From the NCBI RefSeq assembly GCF_900497805.2, contig NW_020954562.1:25674375-25738374 (forward strand): a stretch of 64,000 nt of DNA. Reading direction: 5' to 3'. The DNA is from Vombatus ursinus (Eukaryota > Chordata > Mammalia > Diprotodontia > Vombatidae). The translations under genes and the position numbers were made by a program. The notes beneath the pieces were generated by a model that made no database searches, had not been told where the DNA came from, and saw nothing but the letters and a program-made list of their open reading frames with translations. This document shows positions 33,545 through 43,879 of this stretch, piece after piece (within the stretch, counting starts at the first letter, position 1; every line of letters begins with the position of its first letter).

Positions 33545-33658
33545 TCTCTTAAAATACAGCACGGTGTGGTAGGTAGAGTAGTAGTAAACTGGTTGCAGCT
33601 TTAAAATTCTCTGCTCCATACTCTCCCTTACCTCACATATTCAGTCTGTTAATAGCGA
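33545..33658 (+). mobile_element. L2 fragment, right arm
   Basis: 'ggtaggtagagtagtag', 'gttgcagctttaaaattctc' and 'cacatattcagtctgttaat' match L2 in forward orientation, opposite to 32926-33040 and covering the same part of L2. Confidence 0.5.
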
Positions 33659-33689
33659 AGTTTTTTTCCTATTTTACTGTCTCATCATC

Positions 33690-33872
33690 TTTATCCCACT
33701 GGATTTGAATTTTGTCTTAGATACTTTCTGGTGGTGTGACCCTCTCTGAGATTCAATTTCCTTACTAGTAAATGGATAACACTTACTTCAAAGGTTTGCT
33801 GTAAGGATCAAATGAGATAATGTTTGCAAAATGCTTGCAAACCTCGAAGTGCTACGTAAGTGTGTTATTAAG
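33690..33872 (+). mobile_element. Mar1/MIR-like SINE, 5'-truncated
   Basis: It reads 'ttctggtggtgtgaccctc', 'tcaatttccttactagtaa', 'aaggatcaaatgagataatg' and 'cgaagtgctacgtaagtg'. The tRNA-like head is missing. Confidence 0.75.
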
Positions 33873-33934
33873 TGTTCTATGGCCTCCTTCATTTTCTATT
33901 TAAATAAATAGCTTTTGTTTAGATTTGCAAGTCT

Positions 33935-34078
33935 TCAGGCAAGTGTGTATGTGTATACACACATATTTGTACATATATGTAGATACACACATGTGTTTAT
34001 ATATAAACATGTGTATGTGTGTATACACATATATGGATGTGTGCTTACATACTTATATACACATAGGCATATACATAT
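33935..34078. repeat. (TG/CA/TA)n microsatellite
   Basis: Alternating purine-pyrimidine tracts of about 140 bp. Open frames over it are Y/I/H/T-rich artefacts. Confidence 0.85.
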
Positions 34079-34079
34079 T

Positions 34080-34349
34080 AGGGGCAGTAGCAGAGAGAAT
34101 AGGCACTGGGCCTGGAGTTAGGAAGACCTAAGTTCAAATCTGGCCTCAGACACTAACTGTGGGACCCTGGGCAAGTTATTTTATCCTATTTCCTCATCTC
34201 TAAAGTGAGCTGGACAAGGTATTGGCAAACCACTCCAGTATCTTTGCCGAGAACACCCCAAACAAGGTCATGAAGACTTGGACACAATTGAAACAACTGA
34301 ACAACAACAACAAACAACAACAACAACAACAACAACACACACACACATA
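34080..34349 (+). mobile_element. tRNA-derived SINE with RTE/BovB-like tail
   Basis: The head is 'ggggcagtagcagagagaat', then 'tctggcctcagacactaac' and 'tgggaccctgggcaagtt'. The tail is 'ggcaaaccactccagtatc', 'aggtcatgaagacttggac' and 'gaacaacaacaac', followed by CAA and CA repeats. The tail resembles the 3' end of BovB/RTE LINEs, suggesting mobilisation by an RTE rather than L1. Confidence 0.8.
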
Positions 34350-34751
34350 TACCAGCCCTCATCACCTGCATTTTCTCTCTGGCCAAGAGCCCAATATTCC
34401 CATGTTTTAACCTGTGGTCCACAAATCTCAGAAGCCATCTTCTTAACTTTCTCTCTCCTTATAAAATCTGTCTTTGTGTTCTAAAGGCATTTCCTTCTAT
34501 GCACAATAGTAATGAAATATGTTATTTGGGTCCTAGGGACTTCAGTTTCTTGCCCAGATCTTTATTCTTGAGCAATGATTTATAGTTTCCTTGAGTAGGA
34601 TTACTAGAGATATTTTACATGGGCATGGCAAATCTTGGGAAATTCTCTATCACATGCCCCAGGAAGATAACAGACATCTCTATTCTTAATGTCAGGTTAA
34701 CAAAAGCTGCCTTAGGATCCCACCATGAGAGGTAACCAACTATTACTTCTA
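34350..34751. other. unclassified stretch
   Basis: Nothing recognised. Confidence 0.4.
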
Positions 34752-34984
34752 AAGGCAGCTATCTGGCTCAGTAGATAGAACATTGGACCTAGACTCAGAA
34801 AGACCTGAATTCAAATCCTGTCTCAGACACTTCCTACCTGTATGGCCTTGGGCAAGTAACTTAACTGTTGACTGCCTCAGTTTTCTCATCTGTAAAACAG
34901 GGATAATAATAATGCCTACTTACTAGGATTTTTGTGAATGTAAATAAATAATTACAAAGTACTATGTAAATGCTAGCCATTACC
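34752..34984 (+). mobile_element. Mar1/MIR-like SINE
   Basis: It reads 'aaggcagctatctggctcag', 'agatagaacattggacctag', 'ctgtatggccttgggcaag', 'cagttttctcatctgtaaaa' and 'tatgtaaatgctagccatta'. It is full length and its tail runs into the CTA microsatellite. Confidence 0.85.
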
Positions 34985-34995
34985 ACTACTACAAT

Positions 34996-35042
<47 letters not shown>

Positions 35043-35052
35043 NNNNNNNNNN

Positions 35053-35099
<47 letters not shown>
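34985..35099. repeat. (CTA)n microsatellite with assembly gap
   Basis: Pure CTA units on both sides of ten Ns (35043-35052). The true array length is unknown; ten Ns is probably a placeholder. The array grew from the SINE tail. Confidence 0.95.
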
Positions 35100-35100
<1 letters not shown>

Positions 35101-35567
35101 ACTTGTCAACCCTTCCTCTGACTTTTACCAAGCTCTCTCCTGATAGAACCTGTGGATCCACATCATCATTCCTTGGAAGGGAAACAGCTGCTTTGTTCTC
35201 AAATAATACAACACCCACCCCATGAGTTAGTTTCAAGTATTCAGTAATCCTTCTTTCTTTAATCCTTAGCAACACATTCTCCTTCCCTTCCACCTTCAAA
35301 CACAGGTCAGGATTCCATGTTGCCTCTTTTGATCCTGTTTTCTTTCTTTCATTTTTTTTTTAATCTTGAAGCCCATTCTCCATTTTGTAAGGGAACACTT
35401 CATTCTTCCTTAATATTCTGAGAAGGAAGAGATGTCCTTTAAGACTCTTTACCTTCTCTTCTAAGAGGTAGAACTATGTGTAAATACTTATTTGGCCATG
35501 GAAGAATTACTAAAATTGTGCATTCTATGCAAGTCACTGCAACATTTTCCTTGCACTCAATGCTTGC
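35100..35567. other. unclassified stretch
   Basis: Nothing recognised. Confidence 0.4.
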
Positions 35568-35805
35568 CAGTCAAGAAGTCAACAGGAACTTATTGAGTGC
35601 CCATTATATGTCAAGCATTATATTCCATACTAAGGGTACAAAAAAAAAGTTGCTATTTTTAAGGAGCTCTTAGTCTAATGACAGAGACAACATGCAAACA
35701 ATTATATATAAGCAGATATATACATGATAAATTGGAGATAATCTTGGGGAAGATACTAAAATTAAGGAAAACTAGGAAAGGTTTCTTGCAGAAGGTGGAA
35801 AATCT
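35568..35805 (-). mobile_element. L2 LINE 3' end
   Basis: On the plus strand it reads 'ggaacttattgagtgcccat', 'taaggagctcttagtctaat' and 'aactaggaaaggtttcttgc', the reverse complement of the L2 tail and upstream part. Confidence 0.7.
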
Positions 35806-35914
35806 AGAAATTAAAGCATCAGTCTTTTGGCCTCGATCCTTTTTCATTCTTTCCTGTAGCTTTGGGCGCAAAGTTGCCTGTCAGAAAGATCTAAACGCAT
35901 TCCTTCCTTCTATG

Positions 35915-36055
35915 GATAGGAAACTAAACTATAGCAAAATTAAATGGATTTATCCAAGATCAAATGGCTACTCAGTGGCAGATCTGGAACTAAAACCTGG
36001 GTTTCCTACCAATGAAACCATTGCTTTTTTCTGTTGTGCCATGCAGTTCAATTAT
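35915..36055 (-). mobile_element. MIR-type SINE fragment
   Basis: On the plus strand it reads 'ggataggaaactaaactata', 'ctactcagtggcagatctgg' and 'aactaaaacctgggtttcc'. Confidence 0.65.
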
Positions 36056-36884
36056 GGATATTATAATTCAAGCAAATCTGTATTTTTCAGTGTCTAAAAA
36101 GAACAGATATTAATGTCCAGGGACTTTAGGTAAAAATAGGGGGAGGGATTACATTTTAATCACTAGCCATATAGACATTGTGGTTGATGGCAAATAATAT
36201 TGCATTTGCTCTTTTGGTACTCTACAATACCATTTAAAGCATTTTAGCCCACTCCCAAACAGCAGCTTAGACATAGGGGAAGAATGTGGCTTACTGCTTC
36301 AAAAGTAGTTGAACAGAACATGGTATTAATGAGGTTCAGATTGCAGGTTCTATTCTTTTTAGAAGCCAGTTAGCTTTACACAGAGGAAAAAACAACTTCG
36401 TCTCTGACCCTAAGCCATTCATCTTATCAAGCGGTAGAGAGCAGAGATGCTCATTACCAACTCAGCACCACTATTGGAAAAACAAATCAAAATGCAGGTC
36501 CTAACGACAGCACAATCCTTTATAAATAAAAGACAGCAAATTATTAGGAAGACTAAGGGAAGCAGTAAAAGTTATAATTAGTCTAACTCCAGCAGCAGTA
36601 ACAGTAGCAAAGGAGCATAGTTCGCCTCTTCTGAAATCAATTGAACAATAAATATAATCATAGCCTTTTAAAAAATGATTTTGCCTGTAATATTGGATGC
36701 ACGTATTTAGGTATGAATAGAGAGCTACAGTTACAGTCCAAGTTAGGAAAAAAGTCTCAATAATTTTCCAGAACACTTTCATTTTAAAAAAACTTTTTGG
36801 TGCTGTCTCAGTTAGTATCATAGGAAAGAACTGGATGTACAATACAAATTTGATTTGGGTTCAAGTCTCAGCTCAGCCAGTTCA
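36056..36884. other. unclassified, contains the 63-bp repeat copy 2
   Basis: No recognisable repeat family. A 113-codon minus-strand open frame (36501-36842) has no domain I recognise and no sign of splicing; it spans the short repeat and is most likely chance. Confidence 0.4.
36615..36678 (+). repeat. 63-bp direct repeat, copy 2
   Basis: 'cgcctcttctgaaatcaatt' and 'ataatcatagccttttaaa' match copy 1 at 33408-33470. The surroundings here are ordinary unique-looking DNA, so this may be the source copy. Confidence 0.75.
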
Positions 36885-37735
36885 TAGAATCCAAGAGCTG
36901 AACATAACCTCAGAAGCCATTGATCTCAACCAGTACCTAGCCAAGAGTGCCTAACTCCACCCCCAAAAACAATCATCCAGCCTCTCCTTAGACCTCCAGT
37001 AAAGAAAAAGTCACTACCTTCTGAGGAAGCCCATTCCACTTTTAGATAGCTCCAGTTATTAGAAACCCCCTCCCCTTATATTGAACCAAAATTCTGCCAT
37101 TTCTAACCATTGCTCTATGGTCAGCCCTCTATGGCAAAAAAAAAATAATAATAATTCCTCTTCTTTGAAGATAATATGACATCAGAGAACCTGCAGCCTC
37201 AAGGCCACATGTGGCCCTCTAGGTCCTCAAGCACAGCCCTTTGAATGGATCCAAACTTCACAAAACAAATCCTTTTATTAAAGTTTCCCACCCCTGGCAG
37301 ATGTCTTTCATTAAGCTGGTCTCCTTTACCTATATATGCTCTAGATTTCCTAAATTCTTCCTAAAATATAGCACCCATAACCGAGTACTGTACCCCAGAT
37401 GTGGACTGGAAAGGACAAAATATGGAGATACCACCACCTCCTTCATTCCAAGCACCATGCCTCTCCTAATGCATTCAGAGATGGCTTTGACATTTTTTTT
37501 TCAATTTCATGCCTTATGATTGTCTCCATAATAAACCTGTAAAAGCACTGATATCCTCAGCTCTTTTTCACATGAACTGTTTTCTAGCTATGCTTTCCCC
37601 ATCTTGGACTTGTGCAGTTGATTAAAACAACAACACAACAACAATCCTCAAAAGTAGGACTTTTTACATGTTACCTCTACTAAGTTTTATCTTACATAAC
37701 TTACCCTATTGCTCTAGGCTGCCGGTATCTTTTTC
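36885..37735 (-). mobile_element. L3/CR1-type LINE 3' part, interrupted by a MITE
   Basis: On the plus strand it reads 'atagaatccaagagctgaac', 'agcccattccacttttagat', then after the MITE 'agatgtggactggaaagga', 'accaccacctccttcattc', 'ctagctatgctttccccat' and 'ttttatcttacataactta'. The order is that of L3 reversed. It runs up to the L1 insertion at 37736. Confidence 0.75.
37171..37302. mobile_element. internally deleted hAT-like MITE
   Basis: It reads 'gagaacctgcagcctcaagg', 'ccacatgtggccctctagg', 'ttcacaaaacaaatcctttt' and ends 'tttcccacccctggc'. The family is a near-palindrome with a CAGGGGTGGGGAACC-type end. Here the second half is mostly gone and the left terminus is degraded. Confidence 0.55.
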
Positions 37736-38880
37736 TTTTTTCCCCCCTTTTTTATTAATTTATTTTGATTTATCAACAATAATTTTCATATGCTTTTGAG
37801 TTTAAAATTTTTCTCCCCCTTCCTCCCTACCACCCTCCCCAAGAAGGCACACAATCTGATATAAGCTATACATATACATTGCTATCAAAAATATTTTCAC
37901 ATTAGTGATGTTGTAAGTAAGAATTAGAACCAATAGGAGGAACCACCAGAAAGAGGAAACAAAACTCAACAGAATAGAAAAAAAATAGCAAATAGTATAC
38001 TTTGATCTGCATTCAAATTCCATAGTTCTTTCTTTGAATGTGGATAGCTTTTTCCATCACGAGGCCTTTGGAGATGTCTAAGATGCTTGTATTGCTGGGA
38101 AAGGTTAAGTTTATCAATATTAGTCATTGCACAACGTGGCTGTTAATGTGTACAACGTTCTCCTGGCTCTGCTCACTTCACTCAGCATCAGACCATACAA
38201 ATCTTTCCAGGTTTTTCTGAAGTCATCCTGTTCATCATTTCTTATAGCACAATAGTATTCCATTACATTCATATACCACAACTTGATCAGCCATTCCCCA
38301 ATTGATGGGTATCCTCTCAATTTCCAATTCTTTGCCACCACAAAAAGAGCTACTATGAATATTTTTGTACGTGTGGGTCCTTTTCCCTTTGTATGATCTT
38401 TTTGGGATATAGCCCTAGCAGTGCTATTGCTGGGTCAAAGGGTATGCACATTTTTATATCCCTTTGGGTATAGTTCCAAATTGTTCTCCAAAATGGTTGG
38501 ATCATTTCACAACTCCACCAACAATGCATTAGTGTTCCAATTTTCCCACATCTTCTCCAACATTTATCATTTTCCTGTTTTGTCATGTTGGGCAATCTGA
38601 TAGGTGTGATGTGGTACCTCAGAGTTGTTTTGATTTGCATTTCTCTAATCAATAGTGATTTAGAGCATTTTTTCATATGACTATAGATGGCTTTAATTTC
38701 TTCATCTGAGAACTGCTTATTCATATCCTTTGACAATTTCTTAATTGGGGAATGACTTGTATTCTTATAAATTTGACTTAATTCTCTATATATTTTAGAA
38801 ATGAGGCCCTTATCAAAGAGACTGGTTGTAAAAATTCTTTCCCAATTTTCTACCTTCCGTATCTGTAATCCCACAACTAT
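37736..38880 (-). mobile_element. L1 LINE, 5'-truncated 3' end
   Basis: From right to left: ORF2 C-terminus, then 3' UTR and an A-rich tail (T/C-rich on the plus strand near 37736-37760). It is the same L1 type as 9632-10210. It is inserted into L3. A weak target-site match, ccggtatct (37722) against ccgtatct (38857), is only suggestive. Confidence 0.85.
38120..38874 (-). pseudogene. L1 ORF2 C-terminal relic with cysteine motif
   Basis: The minus strand encodes GLISKIYRELSQIYKN, MNKQFSDEEIKAIYSHMKK and the motif CWRRCGKIGTLMHCWWSC (C-X3-C-X7-H-X4-C), then PFDPAIALLGLYPK. After a frame change near 38345 it continues as AKNWKLRGYPSIGEWL and YMNVMEYYCAIRNDEQ to a stop at 38120. This is the C-terminus of the L1 endonuclease/reverse-transcriptase polyprotein. 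The endonuclease and catalytic RT parts are absent. Confidence 0.85.
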
Positions 38881-38939
38881 TCTACTAAGACAAAGGAGGT
38901 ATGGTGGCTCATAAACCTTTTGGAGATCTAATTAATCAG

Positions 38940-39600
38940 GTGCACTGTTCTGAGTTCTGATGTCTTTTATTTTTTAATTCTTTTCCATATTATGATCACT
39001 GTGTGCATTATTCTCTTGGTTCTGTTTGCTTTTTTTCTGCATTGTTTCTTACATTCATATATCATGTTTTTTTCCAGCCATTTCCTAATTTATTACCCAT
39101 CTACCCCAGTTTGCTGTTACCACAAATATTCTGCTATAACTATTTGAGTATCTAGAGGACTTTTCCCTGTGACTTTAGTGGGGTGGGGGGGAGGGGTGGT
39201 AAATGCCCAGTAGTGATATCACTGGGTAAAAAGGTATGAACAGATTAGTTTCTTTTTTTTCCCCTACAATAATTTCCAATTGTTTTCTAGAATGGGTGGA
39301 CCAAAACTCAACTCCACTAATAATGGATAATACATGTCTAATTTCTTTTACTGATGTCTTGTCTGAAATAATGATTGTCATTCCTGCTTTTTGAGATTCC
39401 ATTGAGGTGTAATGAATTCCATTCTGGCCCCTCATTTTAATTCTGAATGAATATGTATGTTTTGAGTGAGTTTCTTGTAAAAAACAAATTGTTGGGTTTT
39501 GCTTTGTGATCCATACTGCTGCCCAATTTATGGGTGAGTTAATCCCATTTTCATTCATGGTTATGATTATTGTTTATTTTTCACTCCATCAAATCCTATT
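38940..39600 (-). mobile_element. older L1 with internal deletion (endonuclease start joined to 3' ORF2)
   Basis: 39335-39600 encodes the start of ORF2 on the minus strand: MNENGINSPINWAA, KQNPTICFLQETHSK and KAGMTIIISDKT, as in the L1 endonuclease N-terminus. From about 39330 leftward the sequence changes to the C-terminal ORF2 region ('aatttccaattgttttctag', 'cactgggtaaaaaggtatg', 'cattcatatatcatg'). The RT middle is missing. A 127-codon open frame spans the join. Confidence 0.65.
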
Positions 39601-40237
39601 AAAATATTTCTTCTCTCATTCTGTCCCCCATACCTAGAAGAAAAACCGAGGAGAAATAAAAGGAATGAAATCAGGGCTAGGTACCTGTAGTTCACATTGC
39701 TTGAAGCAATCTAATCTCTGTCCTCTCCCCTCTTTCTTTTATCCCTGCCCACACCAAAAGCACTAGGTCTTTCCCTTTATCTTTTTTCTCCATTTTAATC
39801 ATCAGCTTTTCTTATTTATATTTTGCTTTTCTAGCAGCTATCACCTTCCCAACTCTATCCTTCCTCTAAATTCCCCCTCTTTACTGATCCTTTCTCAGAC
39901 CAATGCCTTATTTATTTCATTATATTTCTGCTTTTGTACTATTTGTTTTAGCCTTCTTTGCCCAGCTTGAAAAAATTGAGGTTCATCTCACTTCTATATT
40001 TCCTTTCTTGTGGTGTACCAATTAAGAGAGATAGTCACTTCTCCTCTTCCTCACTCTTTCCTCTTAAAGCCATGGGACTGCAAAGGGACAAAAGCCTTCC
40101 CTCCATCTTTTAGGATGTAAGTGTTTGACCAAAAACTAACCAGTTCAACCTGTTCCAACTCATTGACTTTTCTAAGTTTCTTTCGTCTGCTGTGTTTGTC
40201 TTTTAAAGACCACCAGTTCTAATTTTCTTAAAATGAA
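39601..40237. other. unclassified pyrimidine-rich stretch
   Basis: T/C-rich sequence directly upstream of the L1 ORF2 start. It could be the L1 inter-ORF region but I cannot support that. Confidence 0.35.
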
Positions 40238-40660
40238 TAAAGCAAGCAAGCATTTTACTAAGTGCCCACTATGTGACAGGCACAGTGCTAGGTGCTGGGG
40301 ACAAAGACATAAATGAAATAGTCCCTGCTCTCAAGTACCTAACATTCTAGTGGGGAAAATAACATTTATACATATAAGTATATAGAAAATAAATATAAGG
40401 GAATATGTGTGAGAAGGATATTATTAACTGGGGAATCAAGAAAGGCTTCATAATGATAGACTGACTGACTAACAAGAGATTAGTATTTGAGCTGAGCATT
40501 GAGGAAACCAGTCACTTAACCAACAAATGTTAATGAATCTCTGTTATTGTGGGCCCAGAGAATACACAGACAAAAGTAAAACATTTCCTCTTCTGCAGAA
40601 CCTTACATTCTAATGGAAGAAGCAGAGTGTATATATGTCCACATAATAGGGTTTTTTTTT
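40238..40660 (-). mobile_element. two L2 3' ends in tandem
   Basis: On the plus strand, 'tgcccactatgtgacaggc', 'gtgctaggtgctggggac' and 'caagtacctaacattctag' form one L2 tail. A second begins at 'aaccaacaaatgttaatg' (40518), with 'agaaccttacattctaatg'. Both point left. Confidence 0.7.
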
Positions 40661-41055
40661 TGTTTTTTTAAGATAGACCTCTACCAGCAAAGGGAAGTGT
40701 TGAGAGTTTGGCAGTGGGAGCCTCTCACAATAGTGGTTCTCAGATACAGGGCAGAGATTTGGCTATGGTGACAGCAGGAGCATCCACAGTGCTAGTGACA
40801 GTGGTTGAGATAGGGGTAGAGGTGGGGATGGAGTAGAGGACAGTACAGTGGCAGTGGTAGCAGCAGTTCTAAGGATGAGGGAAAGAGATAGTGGAAGAAG
40901 GCACTGAGTATTAAGGAGACACATAAGAGGTGAGGGAGTCTAGGCTCCATTAGGGCAGTAGCACCTTCCTCCATTGAGACAAGAAAGGGCAACTGGAACT
41001 TCAGAGCATCCATTGCTAAATGTCCCTCGACCAAAATTTCAGACATCCAGGAAAG
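40661..41055. other. unclassified stretch
   Basis: Contains imperfect gtggtgg/cagtgg-type repeats near 40780-40870. No gene is supported by the 89-codon minus-strand frame here. Confidence 0.4.
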
Positions 41056-41059
41056 TACC

Positions 41060-41325
41060 ACTTGTAGCTAAGTGGAACAGCAGCTAGACTTCTGGTCCTG
41101 AAATCAGGAAAACCTGAGTTCAATTCCAGCCTCAGACACTTAATGGTTGTATAACCTTAGGCAAGTCATTTAACCTCTCTGTGTCTCAATTTTCTCACTT
41201 TTAAAGTGGGGGCAATAATAGCACCTGCCTCCCAGGATTGTGAGGATAACCTGAGATAATATTTGTAAAACTCTTAATATGGTGCCTGGAACTTAGTAGG
41301 CATTATATAAATGCTAGCTATATCC
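41060..41325 (+). mobile_element. Mar1/MIR-like SINE
   Basis: It reads 'gtagctaagtggaacagcag', 'gagttcaattccagcctcag', 'acacttaatggttgtataac', 'gtgtctcaattttctcac' and 'ataaatgctagctatatcc'. It is full length. Confidence 0.85.
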
Positions 41326-41366
41326 ATTTGTATTTTTTGATTATTATTACTTTTCTCCCACCTCAT

Positions 41367-41379
41367 TCCCTTTTGTTCT
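41367..41379 (+). repeat. target-site duplication, left copy
   Basis: tcccttttgttct, repeated exactly at 41558-41570. Confidence 0.9.
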
Positions 41380-41557
41380 CTCTCTCTCTGTCTCTGTCTC
41401 TCTCTGTTTCTGTCTCTGTCTCTCTCTCTCTGAGGCAATTGGAGTTAAGTGACTTGCCCAGGGTCACATACCTAGTAAGTGTCTGAGGCCAGATTTGAAC
41501 TCACATCCTTCTGACTCCAGGGCCAGTGCTCTATCTTAGCTGCACCACCTAGCTGCC
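41380..41557 (-). mobile_element. young Mar1/SINE1-like SINE with (CT)n tail
   Basis: Reverse-oriented SINE: CT/CTGT microsatellite at the left in place of the A tail, then 'ggagttaagtgacttgcc', 'ggccagatttgaactcac', and the head 'caccacctagctgcc' at the right. It is flanked by a perfect 13-bp target-site duplication. Confidence 0.9.
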
Positions 41558-41570
41558 TCCCTTTTGTTCT
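41558..41570 (+). repeat. target-site duplication, right copy
   Basis: tcccttttgttct; see the left copy at 41367-41379. Confidence 0.9.
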
Positions 41571-42179
41571 TTAAAATTGTATATTTGACATTTTAACTAA
41601 TGTGAAAATTGGCCCCATTTGATATAAAAGATCAATGCTAATTGATTTTTAGCTGTGTATTTCTTATTTTCAAATAAGGTGAGGACTTCAGCAGAGAGCA
41701 ACTATTTTTGGTATTGGTATATCAAAATACAGAAAGGACCAAGGTCCAAGCTCTAATCTAGAATTGTTAGGTTTTGTTTTGGCTGGGAAATGAATCCAAA
41801 TCATGAAAAATCTTATAACTTTGATTATAAATAATTTTTAAGTAAAAATTCTACATGGCAAAATAACTGGATCTGTTTGGTTTTTCTTTTCTAACTTTGC
41901 CATAGCTAAAAAATGAGGCAAAGTAACATTTAACTATCTAGAAAAGACTGAGGTATTGGATGATGTTTCCTCACTAACTCATTCCTTTTTCTGGCTCATA
42001 TAAATGCCTGGAGAAAATTCTTTGCAGTGGGAGAGGTAAGGATGGTGATTGGGATATAAGAATCATCCAATGGGAACAGTAAAGTATGGCTGAAATTGAT
42101 TAGTCATGTTCACTTTCCAAAGGTGAGGTCAAGAGGAGGGATTAGTTCTTTACCTTCTGCCTCTAAAACATACCATAAA
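41571..42179. other. unclassified stretch
   Basis: No gene or nameable repeat is seen. Confidence 0.4.
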
Positions 42180-42957
42180 GGAAAATAAAGGCAACATAAG
42201 TATATAGGTATATAAGAAGCACATATAAAATGGATTCAGTGTGATGGTGGGTAAAGGCACTGGTAGCTGGAGGGACCAGAGGAGGCATCATACAAAGTAA
42301 GGTGTTTCAGCTGAGTCTTGGAGGGAAATCAAGAATTATAAGGGGTAAAGGTGGGGATACATTGCAGAGATGGGCATAACCTGTACAAAAACACAGAAAC
42401 AGGATATTTAATATTGTATATGGAGAACCACAAGATGGCCAGTTCATATGTACAAAAGAGTGCATGAAGGGGAGAAATATGTAAAAAGACTGGAAATATG
42501 CATTGGAGCTAGATAGGGAAGGAATTTAAATGCCAAAAGGGGAGGTTTGCATTTGATCCTGATGGTAATAGAGAACCCCTAGAGTTTTTTTTTTATCAAA
42601 AAATGTGGACTAAAGGAGAGTGTGGAATTGAAAATGACTCCAGGTCTGAGAACCTGACATAACTGGAAGGATAATGGTAAAGAAATAGAGAACCCCAGAA
42701 GATGAATGGTTTTGGTTGGGGAGAGGAAGGGAAAAATAGAGAAAGGATAATGAATTCTGTGTTGGTTGTGTTTGAGATGCCTAATTATTTTGATCTAGTT
42801 TGAAATGTATGATAGGTAACTGGTAATGCTATAATAGAGCTCAGGAAGGAGATTATGGCTGGATAAATAGATATAAAAATCATCTGCATACAGATGATCA
42901 GCAAGGAGTTAATGGGATCATCAGGAGAGTGGGTATAGAAAGAAAATAGAAGAGGGC

Positions 42958-42967
42958 CAAGGATAGA
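42958..42967 (+). repeat. target-site duplication, left copy
   Basis: caaggataga. The same 10-mer at 43211-43220 flanks the SINE, and the L2 reads through when the insert is removed. Confidence 0.75.
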
Positions 42968-43210
42968 ACAGGGACAACTAGGTAGCACTGTGTGCTAGTC
43001 CTGGAGTCAGAAAGACTCATCTTCCTGAGTTCAAATCTAGCCTCAGACACTTACTGGCTGTGTGACTCTGGGCAAGTTACTTAATCCTGTCTCAGTTCCT
43101 CAATCTGTAAAATAAACTACACAAGGAAATGGCAAACCACTCCAATATCTTTGCCATGAAAACCCCAAAATGGGGTCAAGAGTCTGACACAACTGAAAAA
43201 TGACTGAACA
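42968..43210 (+). mobile_element. tRNA-derived SINE with RTE/BovB-like tail
   Basis: The head is 'ctaggtagcactgtgtgc', the body 'tctagcctcagacacttac', and the tail 'ggcaaaccactccaatatc', 'aaaaccccaaaatggggtc' and 'ctgacacaactgaaaaatg'. It is the same SINE family as 34080-34349, with the BovB-like tail intact. Confidence 0.85.
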
Positions 43211-43220
43211 CAAGGATAGA
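43211..43220 (+). repeat. target-site duplication, right copy
   Basis: caaggataga; see 42958-42967. Confidence 0.75.
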
Positions 43221-43879
43221 GCCTTGAGGAGATAGCCTAGTCCAAAGAAGACTGAGAAGTCTGACAGGAAAGAAGACTAGGAGAGAATTGAGTGTCATGA
43301 AGACCCAAGGAGGAGAAACTGTTTGGGAAGAGGGAATGATCAATATTGTCAAATGCTGCAGAGAGAAAAAAAAAGAATGAAGACTGAAACAAAACAAAAC
43401 AAAACAAACAGATTTGGTTATTTGCAGCAGACTGCAAAGAGTTGAAAATTGACTCTGAAGAGAGGAAGTGAAGGCAACGTTTGCTAGTGAAAGCAAGGAG
43501 GTAGCTTATAGGAATAATAGAGTGAAATAAAGGAATTTAAGGATAGGGAAAACTGGATATGTTTGTAGACAGCAAAGAAGGAAACAGTAGATAGGGTTTG
43601 GACTAAGACAGAAGCAGGGGTGTTTGAAAAGACAAGTTCCTGGAAGAGATAGAGGGAGATGGGATGAAAGGAGCAAGTAAAAGGAGTTGAGCTTGGCAAG
43701 GAGAAAGGCCACTACTTTCTCAGGGACTGTGACAATAGAGAAGAGACTGGTAAATGAAAATTAATTTTGAATTTTAATACTATTGACTATTTTTGTAGAA
43801 CCTTACCAGAATTTTGTTTGTATTCATCCTCAATCCTGTGACCTTCCTTTTATCTTCTAATGAGTTTTAAAATCTAAAT

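Larger units (their letters stand above)
42180..43755 (-). mobile_element. L2 LINE, long reverse-transcriptase-bearing copy
   Basis: This is one of the longest L2 copies here. Minus-strand fragments include ILGPLLFSFYTHSPDD followed by a decayed YADD region, and upstream 'gcttggcaaggagaaagg' and 'atgtttgtagacagcaaag' on the plus strand. Toward the left it reaches 'gaatttaaatgccaaaagg' and 'ctgagtcttggagggaaat'. A SINE is inserted at 42968-43210. There are many frame breaks and it is not functional. Confidence 0.8.

Noticed and set aside
34985-35099. CRISPR-like regular repeats
   Set aside because: Pure trinucleotide array without spacers. All regular repeats in the window are microsatellites.
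36501-36842. 113-codon minus-strand frame
   Set aside because: No recognisable domain, no homologous frame seen, and it spans a 63-bp repeat; length alone is weak evidence in AT-rich DNA.
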